Positions 16,377 to 26,260 of a stretch of 64,000 nucleotides of DNA are shown piece after piece. The stretch is taken from positions 16,982-80,981 of the forward strand of contig JAKFFF010000079.1 in the NCBI GenBank assembly GCA_036677145.1, given 5' to 3'. This stretch comes from CADEED01 sp036677145 (GTDB lineage: Bacteria; Pseudomonadota; Gammaproteobacteria; Steroidobacterales; Steroidobacteraceae). How positions within the stretch are numbered: the stretch's first letter is position 1; each line of letters starts with the position of its first letter. A program made the position numbers and the translations under genes. The notes under the pieces were generated by a model that was not told the DNA's origin, did no database searches, and worked only from the letters and a program-made list of their open reading frames with translations.

Positions 16377-17558
16377 TTAGAGCACGCGGGTCGGACTAAG
16401 ACCACGAACCCGCGTCGCAGAACCCTTGATGCCTATCAGGATATCCCCGACGTTCGTGCCGGTCGGCCCCGTGTACACCAGGTCCTCCGCGGCCTCGAGC
16501 GCCGTGCCCGAATCGAAGTCCGCGAGCGCGCGCTCCACATCGACACCGGCGATCTCCGCTCGCTCGCATGTCTGCGAATCGACGGCCGCACCCGCGTCGC
16601 TGGTTGGTCCATCGGTGCCGTCGGTGCCCGCGGCGAGAATCTGCAACGACTCACCCGCGCGCAGCAGTTTCGCGGCGTGCAGCGCGACATGGGTGTTGCG
16701 ACCACCACGTCCGTGCTGCTCCGGCAAAGTGACGGTCGATTCGCCGCCCCACACGAGTCCATCGGCATCGGTCGCACGCAACGCCTCGACGAAGTCCTTC
16801 GCAACTTGCGCGGCGTCGATGTCGAAGCGTCTCTTCCCCGCCTCGAGTATCAGCCCGCGCGCCGCGCCGGCTGCAACGGCCGCACGCACGGCCACGTCGA
16901 CATTCGCGACCACGACGCGCACCACGCGGTCTTCCATGCCGGCGCGGCTACCTAACAATCCGGAACCGATGATGTCCGGATGGTCGCCGGGGACATCGGA
17001 GATGAACAACGCGGTGGCGGGACGGCCGGCGAGCTGCGCGGCGATGCCGCCACCCTTCAGTCGCGAGAGTTTTGCGCGCTCGGCATTGAACGAAGCGATG
17101 TCCCAGCCCACGCGCAGTCCGCGCTGGTTCAGCTCCCGCAGGTCCGCGAGCGCGACACCCTCGCGCAGACTCTCGATCAGGCTCGAGCTTCCGCCCGAAA
17201 CAAGGAACAGTGGATAGACGTCGTCGCGCAGCATCGCGATGCGTCTCATCAGTTCGTCGCCAGCAGCGAGACTGCGCGCATCCGGAACGGGGTGCGCGCT
17301 TTCGATGACTCGAGCGCGGGAGATTTTCGCGAGCTCCGGATCGACGTGCCCGTCCTTGGTGATCACGAGCATGTTCTCGATGGCGGATTCGAGCGCATCG
17401 AGCGCGCCCAGCGTCATGGCGCTCGCGGCCTTGCCGATGGCGAACACTTCGACCGGATTCGGAATGCGCGCCGTGAGCGCCATGCGGACAGTGACCCGGC
17501 CATCCACCGCGCGCAGCGCGGCGTCGAACAATTCGAGGAGGATGCGGCGCGTATTCAA
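16377..17558 (-). CDS. Glycerate 2-kinase (MOFRL family)
   Basis: The 393-residue product matches the GckA/TtuD family. It has an N-terminal domain with VFAIGKAASAM, ESAHPVPDARS and LVSGGSSSLIE. The C-terminal MOFRL domain has GGESTVTL, GRGGRNTHVAL and AAGTDGTDGPTSDAGA. The enzyme phosphorylates D-glycerate to 2-phosphoglycerate, feeding glycolysis from tartrate, glyoxylate or serine catabolism. It lies 22 nt after the purF stop on the same strand. Confidence 0.93.
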   Translation of the reverse strand: MNTRRILLELFDAALRAVDGRVTVRMALTARIPNPVEVFAIGKAASAMTLGALDALESAIENMLVITKDGHVDPELAKISRARVIESAHPVPDARSLAAGDELMRRIAMLRDDVYPLFLVSGGSSSLIESLREGVALADLRELNQRGLRVGWDIASFNAERAKLSRLKGGGIAAQLAGRPATALFISDVPGDHPDIIGSGLLGSRAGMEDRVVRVVVANVDVAVRAAVAAGAARGLILEAGKRRFDIDAAQVAKDFVEALRATDADGLVWGGESTVTLPEQHGRGGRNTHVALHAAKLLRAGESLQILAAGTDGTDGPTSDAGAAVDSQTCERAEIAGVDVERALADFDSGTALEAAEDLVYTGPTGTNVGDILIGIKGSATRVRGLSPTRVL

Positions 17559-17580
17559 TTGCGGACGCGCCGCCCGAGGA

Positions 17581-19083
17581 TCAACTCTTGACGACCTTGA
17601 GTCCGGCCGCGTCGCGGCGCGTCGCCTTCGCCAGGTCCGAGCGCTCCAGCTGCAACCGCGCGAGATATTCGGGCGTCACGTCGCCGGTCACGTAACTGCC
17701 GGAGAAACACGACGTATCGAATTCCTTGATGCTCGAATGATCATGCACGCAGGCCTGGATGAGATCTTCGATGTCCTGGTAGATCAGCCAGTCGGCGCCG
17801 ATGACGCGCGCGACTTCCTCGTCAGTACGATTGCTGGCCACGAGTTCGCTCGCGGCCGGCATGTCGATGCCGTAGACGTTCGGGAATTTCACCGGCGGCG
17901 CGGCGGACGCGAAAAAGACCTTGCGCGCGCCGGCTTCACGCGCGAGATCGATGATCTGCGCGGAAGTCGTGCCGCGCACGATCGAGTCGTCGACCAGCAG
18001 CACGTTCTTGTTGCGGAACTCGAGGTCGATTGCATTGAGCTTGCTGCGTACCGACTTCGAGCGCTGCTCCTGCCCGGGCATGATGAACGTGCGGCCCACG
18101 TAGCGGTTCTTCACGAACCCTTCGCGATACTTCACGTTCAGGTGCTGGGCCACCTGCATCGCGCTCGTGCGGCTGGTGTCGGGAATCGGAATGACGACGT
18201 CGATATCGTGATTGGGGCGCTCGCGCAGGATCTTCTCCGCGAGACGATCGCCCATGCGCATGCGCGCACGGTGCACGGAGATGTTGTCGATCAGTGAGTC
18301 CGGACGCGCGAAATACACATATTCGAAAATGCACGGCGCATGACGCGTCGTGGACACGCAGATCTGCGAATGCAGGCGGCCGAGCACGTCGATGTAGACC
18401 ACTTCGCCCGGCGCCACATCGCGCACGAGTTTGAAGCCGAGCATGTCGAGCGCCACGCTTTCGGATGCGAGCATCCACTCGGCGCCCTTCGGGGTTTCGC
18501 GCTGACCGAGCACGAGCGGGCGGATGCCGTTCGGGTCGCGGAACGCGAGCAGTCCATGACCGATGACCATCGCGACGACGGCATAACCACCGCGACAGCG
18601 TCGATACACCGCGCTCACGGCGGCGAAGATGTCGGCGGGTGTGACGCGCGGCGTTCCGACGCGCTGCAGTTCGGAGGCCAGGACGTTCAGGAGCACTTCC
18701 GAATCGGAGCTGGTGTTGAGATGGCGGCGGTCTTCGCGCTCGAGCACGTCGCCGAGTTCGCGCGCGTTCGTCAGATTGCCGTTGTGCGCGAGGCAGATTC
18801 CGTACGGTGCGTTCACGTAGAACGGTTGCGCTTCCGCCGCGTTGTCACAGCCGGCCGTCGGGTAGCGCACATGGCCCATGCCGACGTTGCCCTTGAGATC
18901 CTGCATGGCGTGCTGATCGAAGACGTCGCGCACGAGGCCCTGCCCCTTACGGACGAACAATTCGCCGTCGGCGACGGTCGCGATGCCCGCGGCGTCCTGG
19001 CCGCGGTGCTGCAGCACCGTCAAGGCGTCATAGATCCGCTGATTGACTCCGCTCGTTCCGACGATTCCGGCTATGCCGCACAT
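17581..19083 (-). CDS. purF: Amidophosphoribosyltransferase
   Basis: The 500-residue protein catalyses the first committed step of purine synthesis. The class II glutamine amidotransferase domain begins with Cys2 as nucleophile (MCGIAGIVG). The C-terminal phosphoribosyltransferase domain has the PRPP motif VLLVDDSIVRGTT. The ATG at 19083 follows AAGGAACCCCACCGA. It is the last gene of the fimV-to-purF cluster, 34 nt after cvpA. Confidence 0.98.
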   Translation of the reverse strand: MCGIAGIVGTSGVNQRIYDALTVLQHRGQDAAGIATVADGELFVRKGQGLVRDVFDQHAMQDLKGNVGMGHVRYPTAGCDNAAEAQPFYVNAPYGICLAHNGNLTNARELGDVLEREDRRHLNTSSDSEVLLNVLASELQRVGTPRVTPADIFAAVSAVYRRCRGGYAVVAMVIGHGLLAFRDPNGIRPLVLGQRETPKGAEWMLASESVALDMLGFKLVRDVAPGEVVYIDVLGRLHSQICVSTTRHAPCIFEYVYFARPDSLIDNISVHRARMRMGDRLAEKILRERPNHDIDVVIPIPDTSRTSAMQVAQHLNVKYREGFVKNRYVGRTFIMPGQEQRSKSVRSKLNAIDLEFRNKNVLLVDDSIVRGTTSAQIIDLAREAGARKVFFASAAPPVKFPNVYGIDMPAASELVASNRTDEEVARVIGADWLIYQDIEDLIQACVHDHSSIKEFDTSCFSGSYVTGDVTPEYLARLQLERSDLAKATRRDAAGLKVVKS

Positions 19084-19117
19084 TCGGTGGGGTTCCTTCG
19101 GATCAGATTAATGAGGT

Positions 19118-19618
19118 TCAGATGGGGGGTTTGTCCAGATCGAGCCGCTCGAGGTTCTCGCCGACCACACTGCGTAGCGCATCGGCGACACTGCTGGCGT
19201 AAGGCATGAGCCGCGAACGTTTCCAACTGGGGTCGGTATCCATCTGCAGGGCCTGGACCGCGATCGTGAACGCGCCGACGACCACCACACCGCGTATGAG
19301 GCCGAAGACGAAGCCCAGGAACTTGTCCATTCCCGAGAACATGGAGACGCGAACGAAATGTCCAAGTATCACGGCCACCGCGCTGCCAATGAGCAGCACG
19401 CCGACGAAAATGATCACGCGGGCGGCCCAGATGCGACTCGGGGATCCCACCAGGATTCCGCCCAGGTGCGGCTCGAGCGTGCTGGCGAAACTCCAGGCGA
19501 GCACGATTGCGAGAAACCAGGTGACGACGGCGATGGCTTCGCGGAGCAGGCCGCGGACGAGGCCCATGATGGCGGAAACAACGAGAATGGCGATGATGAT
19601 GTAGTCGACTGCAATCAT
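19118..19618 (-). CDS. cvpA: CvpA family inner membrane protein
   Basis: The 166-residue product begins MIAVDYIIIAILVVSAIMG and has four hydrophobic segments, near residues 3-22, 25-45, 65-90 and 100-122. It is the usual partner of purF. CvpA is needed for colicin V production in E. coli; its general role is unsettled. The reading frame stays open far upstream, but the ATG at 19618 fits the family start. Confidence 0.93.
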   Translation of the reverse strand: MIAVDYIIIAILVVSAIMGLVRGLLREAIAVVTWFLAIVLAWSFASTLEPHLGGILVGSPSRIWAARVIIFVGVLLIGSAVAVILGHFVRVSMFSGMDKFLGFVFGLIRGVVVVGAFTIAVQALQMDTDPSWKRSRLMPYASSVADALRSVVGENLERLDLDKPPI

Positions 19619-19706
19619 TCGCTGAGTTTTACCGCGACGCTCTCGGGACGGGCGCGGCATTGTACTCGACCGCTGCTGCTCGTTGCAGCGCCACAACTGG
19701 CATGCG

Positions 19707-20399
19707 TCACGAAATCGGCACGATGCTGCCGGATTGACCCGCGCGCTTGAGGTCGGCCGCCAGGGCCTCGGCCGAGGCTCGATCGCGCGTCGGGCCGACA
19801 CGAACGCGATACAGCTCGCGGCCGCCGCTCTTGATGGGCGCAACGAAAGCCTTGAATCCTTTTGCAGACATATCGCGGACCAATCGATCCGCATTGTCGC
19901 GGCTGCCGAAGCTGCCGAGCTGGACGACGAAACTGCCGCGTGGAGCTGGCGACGGCGCTGACTGAGCCGGCACGACGGGTTTCGTGACCGCGCTCGGGAC
20001 GGACGTGCTCGCCTGTGGTGCGCTCGGGGAAGCAGGCGCCGTGCTTTGCGATGAATCGGCGGCGCGTGCACCGGACTCCGCGGTGGGTACAGGCGTGGTG
20101 TCGGGTGAGGCCTCAGCGACCCGCGGCGCAGGAACCGGAGCCGGCTGAGTGGGTGCTGCAGCGCTGGCGCCGGAATCGTCGGGCTTGGCAACCGTTGCTG
20201 GAACGGGATTCGTCGCGGGCGTCGCGGCCGGAGTCTTGCCGTCGATATCGATGGTGTAGCTGCGCAGGCCCTCTTCTTCCGCCGGCGCCACCGGTGCGCT
20301 GGCGGACTTGGGTCCGGTGAGTAGTTCGGGCACCAGCAGCACGAACAGTGCCGCCAGAATGACGGCACCGGTCAGGCGTTGCTTGGCGCGCGAATCCAT
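19707..20399 (-). CDS. SPOR-domain protein, DedD-like
   Basis: The product (about 230 residues from the ATG at 20399) has an N-terminal transmembrane helix (TGAVILAALFVLLVPELL), a long Ala/Pro/Ser-rich periplasmic linker and a C-terminal SPOR domain. That domain begins GSFVVQLGSFGSRDNADRLV and ends RVGPTRDRASAEALAADLK. SPOR domains bind denuded septal peptidoglycan, so a cell-division role like that of DedD is likely. It sits between folC and cvpA, the usual DedD position. An upstream start at 20417 overlaps folC. Confidence 0.9.
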   Translation of the reverse strand: MDSRAKQRLTGAVILAALFVLLVPELLTGPKSASAPVAPAEEEGLRSYTIDIDGKTPAATPATNPVPATVAKPDDSGASAAAPTQPAPVPAPRVAEASPDTTPVPTAESGARAADSSQSTAPASPSAPQASTSVPSAVTKPVVPAQSAPSPAPRGSFVVQLGSFGSRDNADRLVRDMSAKGFKAFVAPIKSGGRELYRVRVGPTRDRASAEALAADLKRAGQSGSIVPIS

Positions 20400-20406
20400 G
20401 GGCGAA

Positions 20407-21657
20407 CTATATCCCAAGGAATTCGAGAGCCGGTCCCACCGTGAGGAATGATCCGAAGACCACGATGCGATCGCCCGGCGCGGCGGCGGCGAGCGCGGCT
20501 TGGCAACCGCTCACGACGTCCGCGGCGCACCGCTCGATTGACGCGGCCGGCGGCAGTTGCTCGGCCAGCGCCTGCGCAGTGACCGTGCGCGGACCGGACA
20601 ATGTCACCGGAATCCATTTGTCCACGCACGCGGACAGCGTTGCGAGAATGCCGCCGATGTCCTTGTCGCCGAGGATCCCGCACACCGCGAACGTGCGGCG
20701 CGCGGGTAACGTCCGCAGATTCTGCGCGAGCACGCGCGCCGCGGGGACGTTGTGCGCGACATCGAATATCCACTCGACTTCGCCCGGAACGATCTGAAAA
20801 CGCCCGGCCAGTCGCGTGGTGCGTAGCGCCTGGCCCACGTCCGCGTGCGCCAGGTCGATTCCCAGGTCACCCACGGCCAGCGCCGCGAGCGCGGTGGCGG
20901 CGTTGTCGATCTGATGCGAGCCAGCGAGCGCCGGCAGCGGCAGATTGCGCAGCCGCAACGCGTTGCATTCGAAATCCCAGCCATTGGCGTGCGGCAGCGC
21001 TCGGAAATCGCGGCCGCAAACGACCGGGAACGCGCCGACGGTATCGATTACCTGCAGGACGGAATCCGGCATGTCCGCGCTGCCCAGCACGGCCGGGCGC
21101 GCAGGCCGGAAGATTCCGGCTTTTTCGCGTCCGATTTGCTCGAGCGTGCCGCCCAGCCAATCAATGTGATCGAGGCCGATCGAACAGACCACCGAGACGT
21201 CGGCGTCGATGATGTTGGTGGCGTCGAGCCGGCCGCCGAGACCGACCTCGAGAACCGCGGTATCGACGCGCGCGCGCCGGAACTGGTCGAGCGCGGCGAG
21301 CGCGCTGTATTCGAAAAACGTCAGCGTGATTTCGCCGCGCGCGTCATCGATACGCTGAAACGATTCGATGAGTTCCGCGTCGGTGGCCTCGCTGCCGTCG
21401 ACGCAGATGCGCTCGTTGTAACGCGTGAGGTGCGGCGACGTGAAGCGGCCGCTCGACTGGCCCGCAGTGCGTAGCAGTGCGTCCAGGTAGGCGACCGTCG
21501 ATCCCTTGCCGTTGGTGCCGCCGACCGTGATCACGCGATACGCGGGCGTCAGCAGGTCGAGCCGGCGCGCGACTTCGCGCACGCGTTCGAGCGTCAGGTC
21601 GATCGCGCTCGGATGGGATTTCTGCTGCTGCTCGAGCCAGTCGGCGAGCGAGCGCAT
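20407..21657 (-). CDS. folC: Dihydrofolate synthase / folylpolyglutamate synthase
   Basis: The 416-residue Mur-ligase-like enzyme adds glutamate to dihydropteroate and folates. It shows the P-loop VGGTNGKGSTVAYLD (45-59), TSPHLTRYNERI, EVGLGGRLDATNII and GLDHIDWLGGTLEQI, and the C-terminal domain with DVAHN. It lies 4 nt downstream of accD and just upstream of the dedD-like gene. Confidence 0.97.
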   Translation of the reverse strand: MRSLADWLEQQQKSHPSAIDLTLERVREVARRLDLLTPAYRVITVGGTNGKGSTVAYLDALLRTAGQSSGRFTSPHLTRYNERICVDGSEATDAELIESFQRIDDARGEITLTFFEYSALAALDQFRRARVDTAVLEVGLGGRLDATNIIDADVSVVCSIGLDHIDWLGGTLEQIGREKAGIFRPARPAVLGSADMPDSVLQVIDTVGAFPVVCGRDFRALPHANGWDFECNALRLRNLPLPALAGSHQIDNAATALAALAVGDLGIDLAHADVGQALRTTRLAGRFQIVPGEVEWIFDVAHNVPAARVLAQNLRTLPARRTFAVCGILGDKDIGGILATLSACVDKWIPVTLSGPRTVTAQALAEQLPPAASIERCAADVVSGCQAALAAAAPGDRIVVFGSFLTVGPALEFLGI

Positions 21658-21661
21658 GCGC

Positions 21662-22540
21662 TCAGGAGACCGGAGTCGTGGGAACGGCCGGCGACTGGCG
21701 CAGGAGCAGGCGCAACAGCGCGCCGAGTTTTTCTCGCATGTCGCGCCGATCGATGATCAGGTCGAGTGCGCCGTGATCGAGCAGGAATTCGCTGCGCTGG
21801 AATCCTTCGGGCAACGTCTCCCGTACCGTCTGCTGGATCACGCGCGGGCCGGCGAAACCGATGAGCGCGCGCGGCTCCGCGACGTTCAGGTCGCCGAGCA
21901 TTGCAAGACTGGCCGACACACCACCGGTGGTCGGGTCCGTCATGACCGAAATGAATGGCAGCCGCGCCTGCGCGAGCCGCGCGAGCGCGGCGCTGGTTTT
22001 CGCCATCTGCAGCAACGAGAACAGCGCCTCCTGCATGCGCGCGCCGCCACTCGCCGAGAAACACACGAGCGGCGCGCGGGTCTCGATGCAACGATCGACG
22101 GCGCGCTTGAAACGCTCGCCGACCACCGAACCCATGGAGCCGCCGAGGAACTTGAATTCGAAGGCGCATGCGACGATGGGCAGACCCTCGAGAGTGCCGC
22201 TGATCGCAATCAGCGCATCCCGTTCGCCGGTCGCCTTCTGCGCCGCGGCGATACGGTCGCGGTAACGCTTGCTGTCACGGAACTTGAGCGGATCCTCCGG
22301 CGAGACGCCGGCGCCGATTTCCACCTGGTTGCCTTCGTCGAGGAAACGCGCGAGCCGCTCTCGCCCGCCGATGCGCATGTGGTGACTGCATTTCGGGCAG
22401 ACATTGAGATTGCGTTCGAGCTCAGCGCGATAAAGCACGGCGTCGCAGGCCGAGCACTTGATCCACAGGCCTTCGGGGACCGAACGCGTACGGCGTTCCG
22501 TCTTGATCCGCGACGGCATGATTTTCTCGAACCAGGACAT
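21662..22540 (-). CDS. accD: Acetyl-CoA carboxylase carboxyltransferase subunit beta
   Basis: The 292-residue product has the N-terminal zinc finger (KCSACDAVLY, NVCPKCSHH) followed by the crotonase-like carboxyltransferase domain with ACAFEFKFLGGSMGSVVGE, SASGGARMQE and DPTTGGVSASLAMLGD. It works with AccA to transfer carboxyl from biotin to acetyl-CoA in fatty acid synthesis. It starts 2 nt after the truA stop, so the two are likely coupled. Confidence 0.98.
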   Translation of the reverse strand: MSWFEKIMPSRIKTERRTRSVPEGLWIKCSACDAVLYRAELERNLNVCPKCSHHMRIGGRERLARFLDEGNQVEIGAGVSPEDPLKFRDSKRYRDRIAAAQKATGERDALIAISGTLEGLPIVACAFEFKFLGGSMGSVVGERFKRAVDRCIETRAPLVCFSASGGARMQEALFSLLQMAKTSAALARLAQARLPFISVMTDPTTGGVSASLAMLGDLNVAEPRALIGFAGPRVIQQTVRETLPEGFQRSEFLLDHGALDLIIDRRDMREKLGALLRLLLRQSPAVPTTPVS

Positions 22541-22542
22541 GG

Positions 22543-23388
22543 TCAGGGCGTTCCCTTGTCGAATGGGGGGGCGAAATTGCGGGCGATGATAGCGGATTGC
22601 GGCCCAATGCCAGCATCCCCGGCCCCGGCTGGCTCGGGCAGCCCGAACTCGCCCGGGTAACGCACCGCCGCGAGGTAAAGGCCATCCGGCGGCGCGGTCG
22701 CGGCATTGGCCTTGCGGTCACGGCCCGCGAGCACCGCGGCGACTCGCTCCGGCGGCGAATCCCCGCTGCCCACGCTCATGAGCAACCCCGCGAGATTGCG
22801 CACCATGTGATGCAGGAAGGCATTCGCGGTCACCTCGATGGTGAGCCATTCACCGCTGCGTACGACCCGCAGTTGTTCGACGTTGCGCACCGGCGATTTC
22901 GCCTGGCATTCGATCGCGCGAAAGGCGCTGAAGTCGTGTTCGCCCACCAGCACCTGCGCGGCCGCGTGCATGCGTTCCGCATCCAGCGGCCGACGCTCCC
23001 AGGTGGCGCGGCCCGCGGCGAGGCCGGGGCGCGAATCGCGATTGAGGATGACATAGCGGTAGCTGCGCGCGCTGGCCGCGAAACGCGCGTGAAAGTGCGG
23101 CGGCATCTCGCGCACCCAGATCACGCTGACGTCGGAGGGTAGATAGGTGTTGGCGCCGAGACGCCAGCTGCGTTCGGTGCGCACCGCGTCGGTATCGAAG
23201 TGAACTACCTGCGCGAGAGCATGGACGCCCGCGTCGGTGCGTCCCGCGCAGACGCATTCGACCGGCGTGTCGGCGACACGCGAGAGCGCGCGCTGCAGCG
23301 CGCCCTGGACGGTGTTGAGACCGGGCTGGAACTGCCAGCCCGCGTAAGCGCGGCCGTCATATTCGAGGCCGGCCGCGAATCGAGGCAT
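22543..23388 (-). CDS. truA: tRNA pseudouridine(38-40) synthase
   Basis: The 281-residue enzyme isomerises uridines 38-40 in the tRNA anticodon arm. It shows the N-terminal EYDGRAYAGWQ, the catalytic aspartate motif CAGRTDAGVHAL, SARSYRYVILN and AFLHHMVRNLAGLL. It lies between fimV and accD. In pseudomonads a trpF gene often sits between truA and accD; here only 2 nt separate them. Confidence 0.97.
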   Translation of the reverse strand: MPRFAAGLEYDGRAYAGWQFQPGLNTVQGALQRALSRVADTPVECVCAGRTDAGVHALAQVVHFDTDAVRTERSWRLGANTYLPSDVSVIWVREMPPHFHARFAASARSYRYVILNRDSRPGLAAGRATWERRPLDAERMHAAAQVLVGEHDFSAFRAIECQAKSPVRNVEQLRVVRSGEWLTIEVTANAFLHHMVRNLAGLLMSVGSGDSPPERVAAVLAGRDRKANAATAPPDGLYLAAVRYPGEFGLPEPAGAGDAGIGPQSAIIARNFAPPFDKGTP

Positions 23389-23416
23389 TCAGGATGCCGT
23401 CGCGTGCGCGGATCGA

Positions 23417-26260
23417 CTAACCGGGAAGCGACTCGATCAGACGCTGCGCTTCCGTCTTCTGCGAAGCCGAACCCTCGCTCAACACCTCGTTGAGGATGTT
23501 GCGCGCGCCGTCCGGATCGCCCATGTCCACGTATGCGCGGGCCAGATCGAGCTTCGTGCCGACTTCCGAGAGCGTTACCGGCTCGAGATCGGGCACGGCA
23601 AGTTCTTCGGTCGCGCTGCCGGGCAGATCGTACTTGCCGCTGGCGGAGCCGAGATCGAGATCCACGCCGCGGGTCATCGACGGCTGCTGCTGCGTCGGCT
23701 CGACCGGAAAATCGAGATTGTTGCTATCGATCGCCGCCAGGCGCGAGGTCGACGAAATGTCGAAGCCCTCGTCGGGCATTTCGAATTTCGCCAGTGACGC
23801 CGTGCTGCCCGGATCGATGGCGCGGCCCTTCGTGAGGTCCATGTCGCCGCCGAGCTCTTTCTCCGTGAGGAACCACGTGCCGCTCGCACCGTGCTCGGTG
23901 AGCTGCGAATCGTCGCCGTTGCCCACGTGGCGGGCGGCCGCCGCGCGCAGCAGGCGCTGTGAATTTTCGTCGAGGCCCGCGACCATCGTCGGGGCGTCCG
24001 CACCCTGGCCCGGGCCCTGGATCGGCTTCAGACCGATATGCGAATCCGTCTGTTCGAGCGAACCCAGATCGAGGCCGAGGTCGTCGAGCGCCAGTTCCGC
24101 GGTCTGATCGGTCGAAAGCTTGCGGCGCATGGCGCCTTCCACTTTCTCGCGGATGGTCGGTTCATCGAGCGGACGCAACGCAGGCTGTTCCACCGTGGGA
24201 GCTTCGGAACCGGCCTGGGTCATCTTGACGGTCATTTCGCGGGTCGTCTGGCCGCCATCGCGATCCGGAAGCGCAATACCTTCGCCCGTCGCGTCGGGAT
24301 CGCGCAGCGCGTTGCCCAGGTCGAGATCGACCGCGTCCGGCGTACCGCCGCCCGTCACGTCGAGGCGCGAGCTGACGTCGAACGGATCGAAGTCCACGCC
24401 GCCGGCGCCACCGCCGTCGAGATTCAGATCGACGCCCACCGAACCACCGCCCCCGGCGGAGCCATCGGAGAACATCGAATCTTCAGGGGCGATCTGCCTG
24501 CCCATGATGACGATCTTTTCCCACTCGCCCGGTTCGGCGTTGCCGCGCGACTCACCGAGCTCACGCGCCATCGTCAGGAATTGCTCTTTGTTGCCCCAGA
24601 CGAAGAACACTTCGAGGAGCTTGAGCTTGAGGTCGCGGCGCTGCGGCTCGCGCTGGATCGCGATGCGGACCAGGTCCGCCGCCTGGTCGTACAGACCATA
24701 GGCCATGTGGAAATCGGCTTCGGCGAGCGGATCGCCCTGGTCGAGATTGACCGCGGTCTCGCTGCTGATCGTTTCATCCGTGCGCACCGTCGGTGCGAGC
24801 GGGATGTCCTGCGTTTCCTGCAACGCGCGATGCGTGCCGGATTCTTCGACCAGGATGTCGTCGGGAACGGTCGAGGTCGGAGCGCGCATGCGCCCGGTGT
24901 CGGAGATCGAACCTGCGGGTTCCGCGAGCATGTCTTCGCTGCGCTCGGCGAGCCGGCCGAGATTGTCATCGAACTCCGCAGTCTTGCGCTTGGTGCGCGA
25001 CTTGGCGACCACAGCCACGAGGCCGAGCACCACCAGGGCCGCGAGCACCCACCAATATTCGAGAATCTTGTCGACCAGCGACGGTTCGGAGGAAATTTCT
25101 TCCGCCACGGTGGTCGTCGGCTTCGCGGCCGGCTTGGCAGGAGTCGCAGGCTCCGGAGTCGGTTCCGGCGCCACGGCAGTTTCCGGCGTCGTCGTTTCGG
25201 GCTGCTCGGTCACGGGCGGCGGCGTCGCCGCGGGCGTCTCGGCTTCGGGCTGCGCGGCCGGCGCCTGCTGCTGTGAGGCTGCGAGCTTGGCCTGCAGGTC
25301 GGCGAGTTCCGTATTGCGCAACTCGAGCAATCGCTTGGATTCGTTGAGCTGGCCTTCGAGATCGTTGACTCGATTGCGCAGCGCGCTCACTTCGGCCGGA
25401 TCCGCGCCGGACGAACCGGCAGCGGTGGCGGCGTCGGTCGGCGCCACGAGACGCAGACGACCAGCACCGGCGCCAGCGGATGAGGCCCAGGAGCCCGCGA
25501 GACGGCGCACTTCGCCCGAAGCCTCGGCGGGCGACACAGCGGCAACTTCTTCGCCGGACGGGATGCGCAACACGGCACCCGCGCGCAGACGGTTCATGTC
25601 ACCTTCGAACGCACCGCTGTTCGCGCGGTAGATAGACACCATGAGCTGCGAGGTCGCGGCGCCAGTGCCCGAGGACAAGCGGCGCGCGATGGCCGAGAGG
25701 CTGTCGCCGCGCTGCACTTCATAACTGTCGCCACCGCCGGCGGGCGCGGTCGCCATCGGCGCCGGCTCGTTCTGCGCGGGCGCCGGACGCGCGATCTGTC
25801 CGCTGTTCTGGCTCGTCGCGGTGGATGGCGCGGTCATCGGCGCCGCGGCCACGCTGTTAGGCGCAAACACGGGCGGATCGAGCAGCACGGTGTATTCACG
25901 CACCAGTCGGCCGCGCGCCCACGTCGCTTCGATGAGCAGCGTGAGGAAGGGTTCGGTGACGGTTTCCGTCGACTTGATGCGCAGGATGTTTGCGCCGTTC
26001 GCCGCGCGATCGCGAGTGACGGTCACGGACGCCATGAACGGCGGCCAGTCGAGGCCGTAGCGCGCGAACGTTTCTTTCGATGCGAGCTGCGCGTCGAGCG
26101 TCGCGAGATCTTCGGTGGTCGCGTTGACCAGCTCGATTTCCGCATCGAGCGGCGCATTGAGCGGCGAGTTCAGACGAACGTCGCCCAGGCCCAGTGCATG
26201 GGAGATTCCGGGTAACAGCAATAACGCCAGCAAAACCCGGGCGAGACCATTACGCATCAT
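23417..26260 (-). CDS. fimV: FimV/HubP-type polar landmark protein
   Basis: The product has 947 residues from the ATG at 26260, preceded by GGAGACGCGA. It begins with a signal sequence and the conserved FimV N-terminal domain (GLGDVRLNSPLNAPLDAEIEL). A LysM peptidoglycan-binding domain follows (SYEVQRGDSLSAIARRLS, about 180-235), then a coiled coil around residues 290-325, a Pro/Ala/Glu-rich linker and one transmembrane helix near 405-420. The acidic cytoplasmic region ends in a TPR-like FimV C-terminal domain (TKLDLARAYVDMGDPDGARNI). FimV organises type IV pili, twitching and polar signalling complexes. It heads the fimV-to-purF cluster. Confidence 0.95.
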   Translation of the reverse strand: MMRNGLARVLLALLLLPGISHALGLGDVRLNSPLNAPLDAEIELVNATTEDLATLDAQLASKETFARYGLDWPPFMASVTVTRDRAANGANILRIKSTETVTEPFLTLLIEATWARGRLVREYTVLLDPPVFAPNSVAAAPMTAPSTATSQNSGQIARPAPAQNEPAPMATAPAGGGDSYEVQRGDSLSAIARRLSSGTGAATSQLMVSIYRANSGAFEGDMNRLRAGAVLRIPSGEEVAAVSPAEASGEVRRLAGSWASSAGAGAGRLRLVAPTDAATAAGSSGADPAEVSALRNRVNDLEGQLNESKRLLELRNTELADLQAKLAASQQQAPAAQPEAETPAATPPPVTEQPETTTPETAVAPEPTPEPATPAKPAAKPTTTVAEEISSEPSLVDKILEYWWVLAALVVLGLVAVVAKSRTKRKTAEFDDNLGRLAERSEDMLAEPAGSISDTGRMRAPTSTVPDDILVEESGTHRALQETQDIPLAPTVRTDETISSETAVNLDQGDPLAEADFHMAYGLYDQAADLVRIAIQREPQRRDLKLKLLEVFFVWGNKEQFLTMARELGESRGNAEPGEWEKIVIMGRQIAPEDSMFSDGSAGGGGSVGVDLNLDGGGAGGVDFDPFDVSSRLDVTGGGTPDAVDLDLGNALRDPDATGEGIALPDRDGGQTTREMTVKMTQAGSEAPTVEQPALRPLDEPTIREKVEGAMRRKLSTDQTAELALDDLGLDLGSLEQTDSHIGLKPIQGPGQGADAPTMVAGLDENSQRLLRAAAARHVGNGDDSQLTEHGASGTWFLTEKELGGDMDLTKGRAIDPGSTASLAKFEMPDEGFDISSTSRLAAIDSNNLDFPVEPTQQQPSMTRGVDLDLGSASGKYDLPGSATEELAVPDLEPVTLSEVGTKLDLARAYVDMGDPDGARNILNEVLSEGSASQKTEAQRLIESLPG

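Noticed and set aside
19619..20368. N-terminal extension of cvpA back through the dedD-like gene
   Set aside because: The residues are Arg/Pro-rich shadow sequence; CvpA family proteins start at the ATG at 19618.
23417..26260. Two-gene or frameshifted fimV
   Set aside because: The frame is continuous from signal sequence to C-terminal TPR domain; the low-complexity linkers are normal for FimV.
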